Assembly: GCA_030407315.1 (NCBI GenBank)
Contig: JALQPE010000282.1
Span: 1 to 46,096 of the forward strand
Direction of reading: 5' to 3'
Source: Asparagopsis taxiformis
Lineage: Eukaryota; Rhodophyta; Florideophyceae; Bonnemaisoniales; Bonnemaisoniaceae
Length of the DNA: 46,096 nt
Shown here in pieces: positions 19,138-28,045 of the stretch. How positions within the stretch are numbered: the first letter of the stretch is position 1; each line of letters starts with the position of its first letter. A program made the position numbers and the translations under genes. The notes beneath the pieces are model-generated. The model ran no database searches. It saw only the letters and a list, made by a program, of their open reading frames with translations, and was not told where the DNA came from.

Positions 19138-19460
19138 TTAGAGTGGTCGCCGTGATGGATGCGGACATCCATGTCGAGCACGGCGGCAGAAATTTCTGGG
19201 GTCGAAATTTTTGAATTTCTGAACCGGCGCCCGTCCTAGGCGGACATAGACATGGTGGAAGTCCATCCCGAGGAGGACATCCGTGGTACTAGAAACAATG
19301 AATGTCGTCCTAGTAATACTAGACGTACTAGACCGCATGGACGTCCGGTTCTAGGCGGACATCCAAAAATACTGGACAACATGGACGTCCGCCTAGTAAT
19401 ACTAGGTGTACTAGAGGTTGTGGACGTCCGCGTCCATTTCCGAGAACACAGACGGTGTTG
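19138..19460. repeat. Repeat rich in GGACGTCC and CTAGTAATACTAG palindromes
   Basis: This family is made of short palindromic words (GGACGTCC, TAGTAATACTAG, GTACTAGA). Its right edge (TGGACGTCCGCGTCCA then TTTCCGAGAACACAGACG) is shared, inverted, with 34220-34270. It abuts the C-terminal end of the Tudor-like frame and supplies that frame's last codons. Confidence 0.65.
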
Positions 19461-19905
19461 GTGGCTGACCCCCGGACATTAACTTACTTCCCAGCACAAA
19501 TTTTACGTGTTCATAGGAGACGCAAGGGTAATTCCTTTCAGGAATTGCATCGTATAACAATCTGCCTTCTGCAACCACTATTTCATCATGCCTTGGCTTC
19601 ACAGAATCCGAATACCGCCACTTTGACACTTCCGTTACTGCAATATCCTTTTCCTCCGTCGCCAACTTCACAATTGCAGTATCCAAATCCTGACCCTGCT
19701 GCTCCACCACACCGGGCGTGTACACGCCATCTCCTCTGTCCACATCGATGCGGTCACCCACTGATGGTTTACCCGAGCAAATAGGATACTGCTCGGGAAG
19801 TTTCATTTCCACTACCACAGCCTTCCAACACATTGAGTCGTCCCCCACCTGGAACCATACCTCTATTTGGGTGCCGACAGACGGAAGTGCATCAACAGCT
19901 GCAGC
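19411..19905 (-). pseudogene. Fragment of a possible Tudor/Agenet-like protein gene
   Basis: An open minus-strand frame, about 165 codons up to the copia junction, encodes two similar segments. One is VGTQIEVWFQVGDDSMCWKA and the other starts VGDRIDVDRGDGVYTPGVVE and ends with KWRYSD. The pattern of a conserved start, acidic strands and a W/Y is reminiscent of Tudor or Agenet folds, but I am not certain. The N-terminal side is cut by the junction with copia element 2 near 19905. The C-terminus runs into the palindromic repeat at 19138-19460, so the gene is truncated at both ends. Confidence 0.4.
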
Positions 19906-20139
19906 TGCAACGTATATCTCAATTCCGCTGAGTCCAGAGCTGCTCATCTCAACGGATCCAGACACAAGAAAACCATCGAGCGCCTCAAGGAGGGTCCTCT
20001 AAAAGTTTGCAGGCCCTGTGGTGTCATCGTCCGGACTCAGAGTGAGTTCGACAACCATCTTCGCGGCAACCGCCATCGCAGTATTGCGAAGGCCCTGGAA
20101 ATCACCAAAGCTTCCAAAGCTTCTTCCTCCGATAAGTAG
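19906..20139 (+). pseudogene. Truncated zinc-finger accessory gene of copia element 2
   Basis: It matches residues 61-139 of the protein at 7812-8231 without a frame break and ends with the same ASSSDK-stop. Finger 2 (CRPCGV...HLRGNRH) is complete. Finger 1 has lost its first cysteine region at the junction (CSC in place of CHHC). Most differences between copies are conservative, which suggests past selection on the protein. Confidence 0.8.
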
Positions 20140-20324
20140 TTTCTCTCTCTCCTCTAGACACTAGAAATCTAGCTGATTTCGTATCGTTAAACCTTGCTTT
20201 CTTGTTCTCCATCCACTTCGCTCTTAGCTAGACAGTCTCTATCCTATAGATCCCAGCTTGGTCCTCGACGACTATCGGTTGTCCACTTGGGAAGGGTCGA
20301 ACAGATAAGACTTACTGCAGAGCC

Positions 20325-23300
20325 ATGGAGAGTAATACTTCCGGCATCCGCATCGAGAAGCTGGATTATTCAAACTTCCACTCATGGAAGCAGAAGATGG
20401 AACTCATCCTTGGCCACCGCGAGGTGGACGACATGATTGATCCTAATCTTCGCCCTAGACGTCCGACAGACCAAGAAGAGCTCTTAAAATGGCTCCGCAA
20501 AGACAAGTCAGCTCGAATGGCCATCGGAATTACCTTGTCGGATGAAATGCTCAAAAATGTTGCACACACCACGACTGCCTTAGAAATGTGGCAAGAGATC
20601 TGCAACGTGCATCAAAGGCACACTCTCCTAAACAAACTCGCTGCAAGGCGCGACTTTTACACAGCGACTATGAAGCCAGGTGAACAGATGCTCGTATACA
20701 TCAACCGTGTTCGACAAATGGCAACGGTACTATCAGCAATGGGCGTCGACATTGATGATAAAGAAATGGCTATGGCTGTTCTCAATGGCCTCCCATCTTC
20801 CTTCCAGACGCTGATAACCGCTCTTGATGCAATTGGAGATGAAGATCCTACCTTCACATTCGACAAAGTTCGCAGTCTCCTCCTTCAGGAAGAACGCAGG
20901 GCAGCTATTTTAAAACCGGGAAGTTCCTCAACAGACACAGCCGCTCTACTTTCCAAGTCTGGAAAACAGTTTGGGAACAACCGGAAGAAGTGTACCCATT
21001 GCGGTCGAACAAATCACACCGAGCCATATTGCTGGCAGAAGTATGGAAGACCATCTCGCTCCCGCTCGAATAATAAACCACGCAGTTCTCCGAACTTGTC
21101 TCTGGCGCAGGGGAATATTGGCTCTATGGCAGCCGTAGCCATTGAGACTGAACCGAGCAATGATGAAGAAAAGGAGTACGTCTGCCTTTTGTCAGCCTGT
21201 TCGGATTCAGCTAAGTCGGTACAAATCACATCTACATGGTATATTGACTCCGCTGCTACCTCACACATGACCTTCGATCGCTCAATGTTTGTCTCGTACC
21301 GTTCCGTGACTCCGTTCCAAGTGATTCTCGGAGACAAATCCACTTCTGTAGCAGTAGGATGTGGCGATGTCAAACTGTCACTCCTTGTGAATGGGAAGGC
21401 AAGAATCTGCATACTCCAGGACGTTCTCCACGTCCCCTCCTTCGTATTCTCACTCATATCCGTAAGTACTCTCACGGCTCGAGGAATTGGAGTTCAGTTC
21501 ACGAACAATGCAGTCCTCTCAACCCAAAACGGGGAATCAATAGCTACTGGCCATAGACGCCACGGGCTCTATGCAATTGACCTCTACATGCCCTCCAGAA
21601 ATAAACAACAGCCCTTCGAGTTAGCTTGCATCGCGTCACTGCAGCTGTGGCATGAGCGACTTGGGCATGTTCACAAAAACGGAATCTCTCGTATGGCAAA
21701 GACATCAGCGGTCAAAGGACTCCGAATCAAACCTGAGCAGTCCCCACCTGAAAATCTATGTGAAGGGTGTGTTACTGGTAAAATGCCTCGTGCTGCTATC
21801 CCAAAATTCTCCGAGACAAGAGCCTCCGAGCTTCTCCAACTGATCCACACAGATCTGGCAGGGCCAATGGAAATACGTTCGAAAGGGGGAGCTCGATACT
21901 TCGTGACCTTCATCGATGATAAGTCTCGCTACCTAACTGTGTATCCGCTCCACCGTAAGTCGGATTGTTTCGATGCATTCCAACGATTTCTGCGCCTCAC
22001 TGAAACTCAAACAGGATGCAAACTTCGTCAACTACGCTCAGACGGAGGGGGAGAGTACTTCTCAAACGAATTCAGCTCTTTCCTTGAAGACAGGGGTATC
22101 CAACGTCAAACTACCTGTGCCTACACTCCCCAACAAAACGGAGTTGCGGAACGCATGAATCGCACCCTTAAGGAACATATGCGGGCCATGCTTCTCCACA
22201 ATTCCACTCCATTGGAGTTCTGGGCGGAAGCACTTTCTTGTGCTGCCTACATTCGCAATCGTCTCACCAGCCGTGCTCTCCCCGCTGGAACCACTCCATA
22301 TGAGCTATGGTATGGGCGGAAGCCAAACATTGCACACCTGCGAACATTTGGAAGCATTTGTTGGTACAAACTCCCGAACACACATCTCCAAGCGCTCGAT
22401 TCTCGTGCTGTTCAGGCTATCATGCTAGGGTATGCAACATCACAGAAGGCATATAAACTGTGGGATCTAACGAATGAGAAAATAGTTGTCTCTCGCGATG
22501 TCGTTTTCGAGGAGACGAGGTCGAGGAAACTACCGTCACATCTAGACATTACTGGAGCTGATGTCAGTCTAGAAGATACCTCACAAGACCCAATGAGGGA
22601 AAAACCTTATGGAGGAACTCCCAGAAATGAATCCTCTTCCTCCCATTCAGGTTCAGATTCGGACCATATTTCACCTCAATCACCTCCGCCAACGCCATCC
22701 TACAGTCAAGATGCCTCGTTACTCAATGCTCCCCGTAAATCGTCTCGCACCCGCAAACCTCCGAGTGAGTGGTGGAAAACCACTGCACTCGTCACTACCG
22801 CGCCCGATCCTACTCCAGAACACCTCCTCACCTTCACTGAGGTGACCAAGGGGGAGGAGAAAGACCTTTGGATCGGTGCCATTCAGTCTGAAATGAATTC
22901 CCTTTATACAAACCGCACCTGGATTTTGGTCCCTCGCAGTGAAGCTGTCAACCTACTTTCATCCAAATGGGTGTTCAAACGCAAAGATGTTGTCAGTGAA
23001 ACTGGTGAGCACTCGGTCAAACATAAAGCTCGCCTGGTAACTCGGGGATTCCAGCAGAAGTACGGTGTTGACTATGCTGAAACATATGCACCGGTTGTCA
23101 AGTTCTGCACTATTCGCATGTTCTTCGCTCTCACTGTCCATCACGACCTCCATTGCGATCAAATGGACGTCAAGACAGCTTTCCTCTACGGAGACCTCGA
23201 ACAAGACATATACATGGAACAACCGGAGGGCTTTGTCGACCCGAAGTATCCTAATCATGTTTGCAAACTGCAGAAAGCTTTGTATGGACTAAAACAGGCT

Positions 23301-24410
23301 CCGAGGCAATGGCACGCAAAGATCGACGAGTTTCTCATTTCAGAACTAGAATTCCAGAGTTCTCCGTACGACCCATGTTTCTACGTGAGGTACCGTAAAG
23401 ATTCGATGATAGTCATTGCCCTCTACGTTGATGACCTCCTTATCGCTTCAAGCAGCAGAGACATGTTGAACGAGCTGAAGGCTGAGTTCAGTAGACGCTT
23501 CGAAATGAAAGATTGTGGGAAAGCTAGAGTGTGCCTCGGGCTGGAAATCGTAAGGGACTCACCTAGAGGACTACTTCATTTGAATCAAACTCGGTACGCT
23601 GAAAAGGTATTGGAACGATTCGGCATGGAGAACTCAAGCCCTGCTGCAACCCCTATGCAGGCTCAGATTTCCATCAGTGATACTGAAACAGAGGCCATCG
23701 ACTCTACATTATACCGCAAAGCCATTGGAAGCTTGATGTATCTCGCAGTGGGAACTCGCCCCGACATCGCATTTGCTGTTGGAAGACTTGCCCAATTCGT
23801 GGAGACTCCAACCAAATCTCTCTGGGTTGCTGTCAAGCGTGTTCTAAGATACATTTCTGGTACTCGAAGCCTTGGTGTGCTGTACAGGGCATCGAAGCCT
23901 CTGTCACCTGTCGGATATAGTGACTCAGATTGGGGTGGTTGTACGATCAATCGGAAATCCACCAGCGGATACGTGTTCATGATGGCTGGAGCAGCGGTGA
24001 GCTGGAAATCTCACAAACAGAGCTGTGTAGCGCAATCCTCCTCCGAAGCTGAATATATGGCTCTCAGCGCTGCGGTGAAGGAAGCTATTTGGTTGAGTAA
24101 TATTGTTGGGTTTGGCTGTGGAAGCAGCTCGGCGGATCCGATCCTAATCAATGTCGACAACCAAGGTTCCATCAAGATGGCTAGGAACGATGCCTCAGGA
24201 ACTCGTACCAAACACATCGACATTCGGTATCACTTCGTCCGAGACAGCTTACTCAAGACTTTGTTCGGCATTGACTACTGTCCCACATCAGATATGGCGG
24301 CGGATCTGTTAACCAAGCCTCTGCAACGAGTTCAATTTATCAAGCTCCGGGAAATGATCGGCGTGTCAGATATTTCATCCATCGAGCAGGTCAAAGAGGG
24401 GGAGTGTTGA
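20325..24410 (+). CDS. Copia gag-pol polyprotein, intact
   Basis: The frame has 1361 codons, with ATG in GCCATGG context. Gag occupies residues 1-220, followed by the zinc knuckle at 223-236 (CTHCGRTNHTEPYC, CX2CX4HX4C). The aspartic protease has its catalytic D308 in DSAATSH, where most copia elements have DSGA. The integrase has an HHCC finger from H443, then the DDE core with D510 (HTDLAGP), D573 (RSDGGGEYF) and E609 (NGVAERMNR). The last two are 35 residues apart, as usual. The RT shows MDVKTAFLYGDL, LYGLKQAPRQWH and YVDD with D1036/D1037. RNase H shows SDSDWGGC, SSSEAEYMAL and TKHIDIRYH. The stop TGA lies within the first six bases of the 3' LTR. No disabling change is visible, so the protein could still act in trans although the element lacks its 5' LTR. 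Confidence 0.97.
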   Translation: MESNTSGIRIEKLDYSNFHSWKQKMELILGHREVDDMIDPNLRPRRPTDQEELLKWLRKDKSARMAIGITLSDEMLKNVAHTTTALEMWQEICNVHQRHTLLNKLAARRDFYTATMKPGEQMLVYINRVRQMATVLSAMGVDIDDKEMAMAVLNGLPSSFQTLITALDAIGDEDPTFTFDKVRSLLLQEERRAAILKPGSSSTDTAALLSKSGKQFGNNRKKCTHCGRTNHTEPYCWQKYGRPSRSRSNNKPRSSPNLSLAQGNIGSMAAVAIETEPSNDEEKEYVCLLSACSDSAKSVQITSTWYIDSAATSHMTFDRSMFVSYRSVTPFQVILGDKSTSVAVGCGDVKLSLLVNGKARICILQDVLHVPSFVFSLISVSTLTARGIGVQFTNNAVLSTQNGESIATGHRRHGLYAIDLYMPSRNKQQPFELACIASLQLWHERLGHVHKNGISRMAKTSAVKGLRIKPEQSPPENLCEGCVTGKMPRAAIPKFSETRASELLQLIHTDLAGPMEIRSKGGARYFVTFIDDKSRYLTVYPLHRKSDCFDAFQRFLRLTETQTGCKLRQLRSDGGGEYFSNEFSSFLEDRGIQRQTTCAYTPQQNGVAERMNRTLKEHMRAMLLHNSTPLEFWAEALSCAAYIRNRLTSRALPAGTTPYELWYGRKPNIAHLRTFGSICWYKLPNTHLQALDSRAVQAIMLGYATSQKAYKLWDLTNEKIVVSRDVVFEETRSRKLPSHLDITGADVSLEDTSQDPMREKPYGGTPRNESSSSHSGSDSDHISPQSPPPTPSYSQDASLLNAPRKSSRTRKPPSEWWKTTALVTTAPDPTPEHLLTFTEVTKGEEKDLWIGAIQSEMNSLYTNRTWILVPRSEAVNLLSSKWVFKRKDVVSETGEHSVKHKARLVTRGFQQKYGVDYAETYAPVVKFCTIRMFFALTVHHDLHCDQMDVKTAFLYGDLEQDIYMEQPEGFVDPKYPNHVCKLQKALYGLKQAPRQWHAKIDEFLISELEFQSSPYDPCFYVRYRKDSMIVIALYVDDLLIASSSRDMLNELKAEFSRRFEMKDCGKARVCLGLEIVRDSPRGLLHLNQTRYAEKVLERFGMENSSPAATPMQAQISISDTETEAIDSTLYRKAIGSLMYLAVGTRPDIAFAVGRLAQFVETPTKSLWVAVKRVLRYISGTRSLGVLYRASKPLSPVGYSDSDWGGCTINRKSTSGYVFMMAGAAVSWKSHKQSCVAQSSSEAEYMALSAAVKEAIWLSNIVGFGCGSSSADPILINVDNQGSIKMARNDASGTRTKHIDIRYHFVRDSLLKTLFGIDYCPTSDMAADLLTKPLQRVQFIKLREMIGVSDISSIEQVKEGEC
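24393..24404 (+). promoter_or_regulatory. Polypurine tract of copia element 2
   Basis: AAAGAGGGGGAG lies directly before TGTTGA of the 3' LTR and overlaps the last sense codons of pol. Confidence 0.9.
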
Positions 24411-24892
24411 CTCACTGAGAATGGGCCTGGTAGGCCTAATTCCGTGAGAAAACTTTGACCCTCGATTTCTCTATGAAGGAGTGGTCTGAGCGCTCTGAAA
24501 CCTATCTCATCGTATTCAGCGTGCCCGAATTAGTCGGGTAGCAACTTCTCCGGGGCTCCTACGACACTCCATTACGGAGTAACTGGCCTCTGAAGTTTCA
24601 ATTTGTTTGTCATAGTTTCAATTAGTAATTAGAAATGCCAAGATGGGTTGCCATCATGGCAGAGGGAAAATGTTATGATAAGTGTACACGTGTGGATGAT
24701 ATGATAGAGAAGCCCACGTGTACCAGATTGGCAGCGGGTGCTTGCTAGGACAGACTGTCAGTGACAGTCTGTCTGGAGCAGCCTTGAACAGGCTGTCCTT
24801 AGCACCGCCGGCGCACCTCGGCGAGAATACAAATTATGTAGTGAGCTCGCAGATTCAGTAAACGCTCGGTAAGCGACCGATTCGTTTCAACA
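24405..24892 (+). repeat. 3' LTR of copia element 2
   Basis: It is 488 bp, TGTTG...CAACA. It is inverted and homologous to the LTRs of element 1, sharing the paired CACGTG motifs and the GACAGTCTGTC palindromes. It is about 130 bp shorter because the U3 duplication is absent. Confidence 0.92.
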
Positions 24893-26260
24893 TAAATTTA
24901 TTCAAGAGACGAATGGGCTTCGAAATGCAGCCCAACAACGTATTCTTGTGATCCATGAGTATAGGGCTGCTCTATTCTTCTCCAGGCTTCCACCATAGCC
25001 TCCTCCACTACCTCCGTTAATGGATCGAATATCCTAACCGGACCTGAACATGCTTTTCTTCTCATCCATGGGTACTGACATCTCCGAGATGTGAGTCACA
25101 TGTTCTCCAGGCTTGCACCGTAGCCGCCTCCTCCGCCTCCGTTAATGGCAACAATATCCGAACCGGAGCTCAACATGTTTTTCTTCTCATCCATGGGTAC
25201 TGACATCTCACATGTTCAACATGTGAGATGTCAGTACCGGACAAGTTCTCCAGGCTTCCTCCGTAGCCACCTCCTCCATCTCCGTCTGTGGGAATCAACA
25301 CAACATCACCACTGCGTCTTACCTCACATCCACATTTCTCCGGGATGAAAACGGACGGACGACATAGGGTTTGTAGACGTTTAGAATCTTGTTAGAAAAA
25401 AGTAAACGAAAGAGAACTTCTCTTTCATTGAATGATATCTCGTCCCTGTCGCAATATGTTCCATTTTCATTTTCTCGGGTTGCACACCCATCATGGGTGA
25501 TCAAGGCCTGGATCGAACCCTCCGAGGGTCTTCGATGGATAGGACAGATAGTGGAAGGCTTTTAAGCCTGTGACCAAGCGGCTATTGATTGGTTGGAGGA
25601 AGGAAATTACAGAGGAAATATAGCTGAGTACGGTGCTCGCGATAGCTGTTAGGTTAAAGTCAAATATGTTTTTGGATTATTTTTCGTACGGAAATGCCTT
25701 GCAAAAGACGATGCTTTGTCGTTCTCTTGGAGGGAGTCCGTTGCATTGCCCTCAATTCGAGAGCATCGTCATGAAGGAGAGGATTCTTTCTGCTTGCTAG
25801 AATCGGTTTAGAGCAGATAGCTAATGCATTACTGGCCAGCCCAGAACTTGTAGAATTTCGGGCAGCAAAAATATTGTAAAAGACCTTGATTTCAGCGGGT
25901 CGATTGTGCCGTACGGCACACCCCCATCTCAAAAACATGTTCACATGTGCATGTTTTTGAGAATAGCCCAAATTTTAATTCAAATCATGGTGTCTAATTT
26001 GGCCGCAACGGCCCCAGGCACCGGCCGCCGCCCCGAGTGGGGTCATCACTGGCTTCTGTAAGCACTAACTGTAAGGCTAAATGGCGTCTCACGAAGGGTC
26101 GATTTCAGGCTCAATACGCCAGGGCCAGGTCTTGGTCCTTGTTCCATCATGGTCCCACCCCACTCTCTCACGACCAACCTGAAATGGACGCCCGGTGGAT
26201 GTCCAGCTCGATTGCACTTCTGGCCAGCCCAGAAATTCTAAAATTTCGGGCACAAAAAAT
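24893..26260. repeat. Segmental duplication, right copy
   Basis: It matches 16536-17760. It includes three glycine-rich units (24975-25290), a nearly identical block (25310-26057), a dispersed-repeat copy and a roughly 62-bp stretch (26058-26122) absent from the left copy. No confident gene is seen. Confidence 0.9.
25823..25992 (+). repeat. Dispersed palindromic repeat, copy 5
   Basis: It is the duplicate of copy 3 (17400-17569), with the GTGCCGTACGGCAC palindrome and the CTCAAAAACATG hairpin. Confidence 0.85.
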
Positions 26261-26372
26261 CTTGCAAAAATCAACGATTTGGGCGGGTCGATTGTGCCGT
26301 ACGGGACACCCCCATCTCAAAAACATGTTCACATGTGCATGTTTTTGAGAATAGCCCAAATTTTAACTCAAA
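26178..26372 (+). repeat. Dispersed palindromic repeat, copy 6
   Basis: It is full length, from CTGAAATGGACGCCCGGTGG to TTTTAACTCAAATCAG. One base of the central palindrome is changed (GTACGGGAC). Confidence 0.85.
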
Positions 26373-26724
26373 TCAGGGTGTTCCCCGGATAAAGGGGTGC
26401 TCGCAGCCGCCCCAAAAGCCGCCTAGCTTGACAGCTGTAATTTTAACACATTACACATCAAGGACACTGCCTGCTGCACGCCACCTCGTCAGGTTTCGAG
26501 AGCCCGACTCGGGCCCGTTCCGAACGGACACTCACATCTCGATTGCCTGTCTTGCATTCCAGCGGTCACGATAGGTGTGTACCTAACAAAATTTCGGTTG
26601 TATTGTGTTATTATTTCCAGCGATTGGCGTTCACGACCATTCTTCAAGCAACGTGAAACCTACCATCCACATCACTCCAATACGTCAACGTCAACCATCT
26701 CTTTTCCTTTCCAACTCAACAACC
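26373..26724. other. Intergenic region upstream of the 26725 ORF
   Basis: About 350 bp with no gene. A CTCGTCAGGTTTCGAGAGCCCG stretch is present but I see no defined signal. It probably includes the promoter and 5' UTR of the following ORF. Confidence 0.35.
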
Positions 26725-27561
26725 ATGGCAGATACGCATTTCAGCAGTTTGTTTTCAACGGTTTGCGGCGATCAAGTGAGCGCGTCAGCGGAGTCGCGCG
26801 GACTCAAGCGCGGCGTCGATGTCAATTTGTTTGCGGACGTGGACGGTGCGGCTGTGCATATTGGGACGGCTTCGGTGAGCACTGCTGGTGGCGATGTTGG
26901 CCTTCCGCGCACGCTGCACAACCACCAGGTGCCGGAAACCGACGAGGCCGACTATATCGTCGTGCGCAACATTGCGACTAAGGACAAGTTCAAGGACCTC
27001 CCGTTCCCGTACATGTTTGATGGCGCCGAGAGACCGCCGGAGACGATGGGTGGAGCATACGCCGCGGCGTTTTACCCTTGGGATACTCGGATGATGCGCC
27101 CCGCTGCGGAGGATGGCCCTAGCGACATTCGTACCCCTGCTGCAGCGTCAAACTTCAACGCAGCGACGAACCAGGCCAGCTCGGGACGGATGCCCAGTAC
27201 CGGTCCAGCAGGCGAAATCACTGGTTCGGGGGGTACGAAGCATCCAGCACGCTCCACTCCGGTTTCGGGAGGCACGAAGCGCCCTGCTCGCTTTGCAAGA
27301 CCCTCCAGTGGAGGCACGAAGCACCCTGCTCGCTCTGCCAGAGCCTCCAGTGGAGGCACGAAGCACCCTGCTCGCTCCAACGTCACCGAAGCTACCACGC
27401 AGGACGTAACCGAGGTGGACGACGAACCGGAGGTGGCGGAGAGCATTCGTGAGCAGCAGGGGACGCAAATTACGGTGCCCAAGTTTGTGACGTCGGATTA
27501 CGTCGGAGAAGGACACTACGGTGTTGAAAAGGGGGCCTCAGACAGTACTGCGAGACAGTGA
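26725..27561 (+). CDS. Unrecognised protein with repeated SGGTKHPAR peptide
   Basis: The likely start is the ATG at 26725 (ACCATGG context, MADTHFSSLF). An in-frame upstream ATG at 26605 would add 40 residues of low quality. The protein is about 278 residues. Residues 1-130 look globular (LPFPYMFDGAERPPE, AAAFYPWD). Residues about 165-220 hold four copies of a 14- to 16-residue unit with the core SGGTK(H/R)PAR, basic and serine-rich. An acidic stretch (EVDDEPEVAE) follows. The final residues (GASDSTARQ) are encoded by the start of the GACAGT array, so the natural C-terminus may have been replaced. The ORF is GC-rich compared with its flanks. I recognise no family. Confidence 0.55.
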   Translation: MADTHFSSLFSTVCGDQVSASAESRGLKRGVDVNLFADVDGAAVHIGTASVSTAGGDVGLPRTLHNHQVPETDEADYIVVRNIATKDKFKDLPFPYMFDGAERPPETMGGAYAAAFYPWDTRMMRPAAEDGPSDIRTPAAASNFNAATNQASSGRMPSTGPAGEITGSGGTKHPARSTPVSGGTKRPARFARPSSGGTKHPARSARASSGGTKHPARSNVTEATTQDVTEVDDEPEVAESIREQQGTQITVPKFVTSDYVGEGHYGVEKGASDSTARQ

Positions 27562-28045
27562 TTTTTACTGTCTGAGACAGTAAAAATCACTATGCGGCAA
27601 ATGAAAATTAATGCCACACTTGGAGACAGTGATTTGCACTGTCTGGCAGACAGTACGGAACACTGTCTGCAGACAGTAAAAAACACTGTCTCACAGTACT
27701 GTCTGAGGCAGTGAATGGAGACAGTAAAAATTAATGATTTATTCAATAGTTGGATATGATGTAATTTACTGTACTGGGCAGTGTTGGCGGATAGTGTTTT
27801 GTATTGGCCAAGGCAACATGGCCGGATAGTGAAATACGCTGCCTGGGACAATAGATGGAACCAACACGGTGCACTGTCCTCGGCAGTACCTGGAGACAGT
27901 GATTTTCACTGTCCTGGGCAGTACCTGTAGACAGTACTTTGTGCTGCCCTGGGCAGTACCTGTAGACAGTATTTCGTGCTGCCCTGGGCAGCACCTGGAG
28001 ACAGTAAAAGTAGTGTCCTGATATAGTAAAATTCGGTGTCTGGGA
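27544..28045. repeat. Array of GACAGT/ACTGTC words with perfect palindromes
   Basis: About 20 occurrences of GACAGT or its complement lie in 500 bp, spaced irregularly. Position 27557-27591 is a perfect 35-bp palindrome with a single central base (arms AGTGATTTTTACTGTCT). The right half has a tandem unit of about 57 bp (TGGGCAGTACCTG(G/T)AGACAGT). It may be a subterminal repeat field of a DNA transposon. Confidence 0.8.

Larger units (their letters stand above)
19906..24892 (+). mobile_element. 5'-truncated Ty1/copia element (element 2)
   Basis: It is a plus-strand relative of element 1. The 5' LTR, primer site and first half of the zinc-finger gene are gone. Homology starts inside finger 1, near CNVYLNSAES. 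The rest is intact: end of the zinc-finger frame, conserved spacer, full gag-pol, polypurine tract (24393-24404) and 488-bp 3' LTR. The sequence right of the LTR is the start of the segmental duplication. Confidence 0.93.

Noticed and set aside
27544..28045. CRISPR-like array.
   Set aside because: Repeats are short palindromic words with irregular spacing and no constant spacer length. The genome is eukaryotic.
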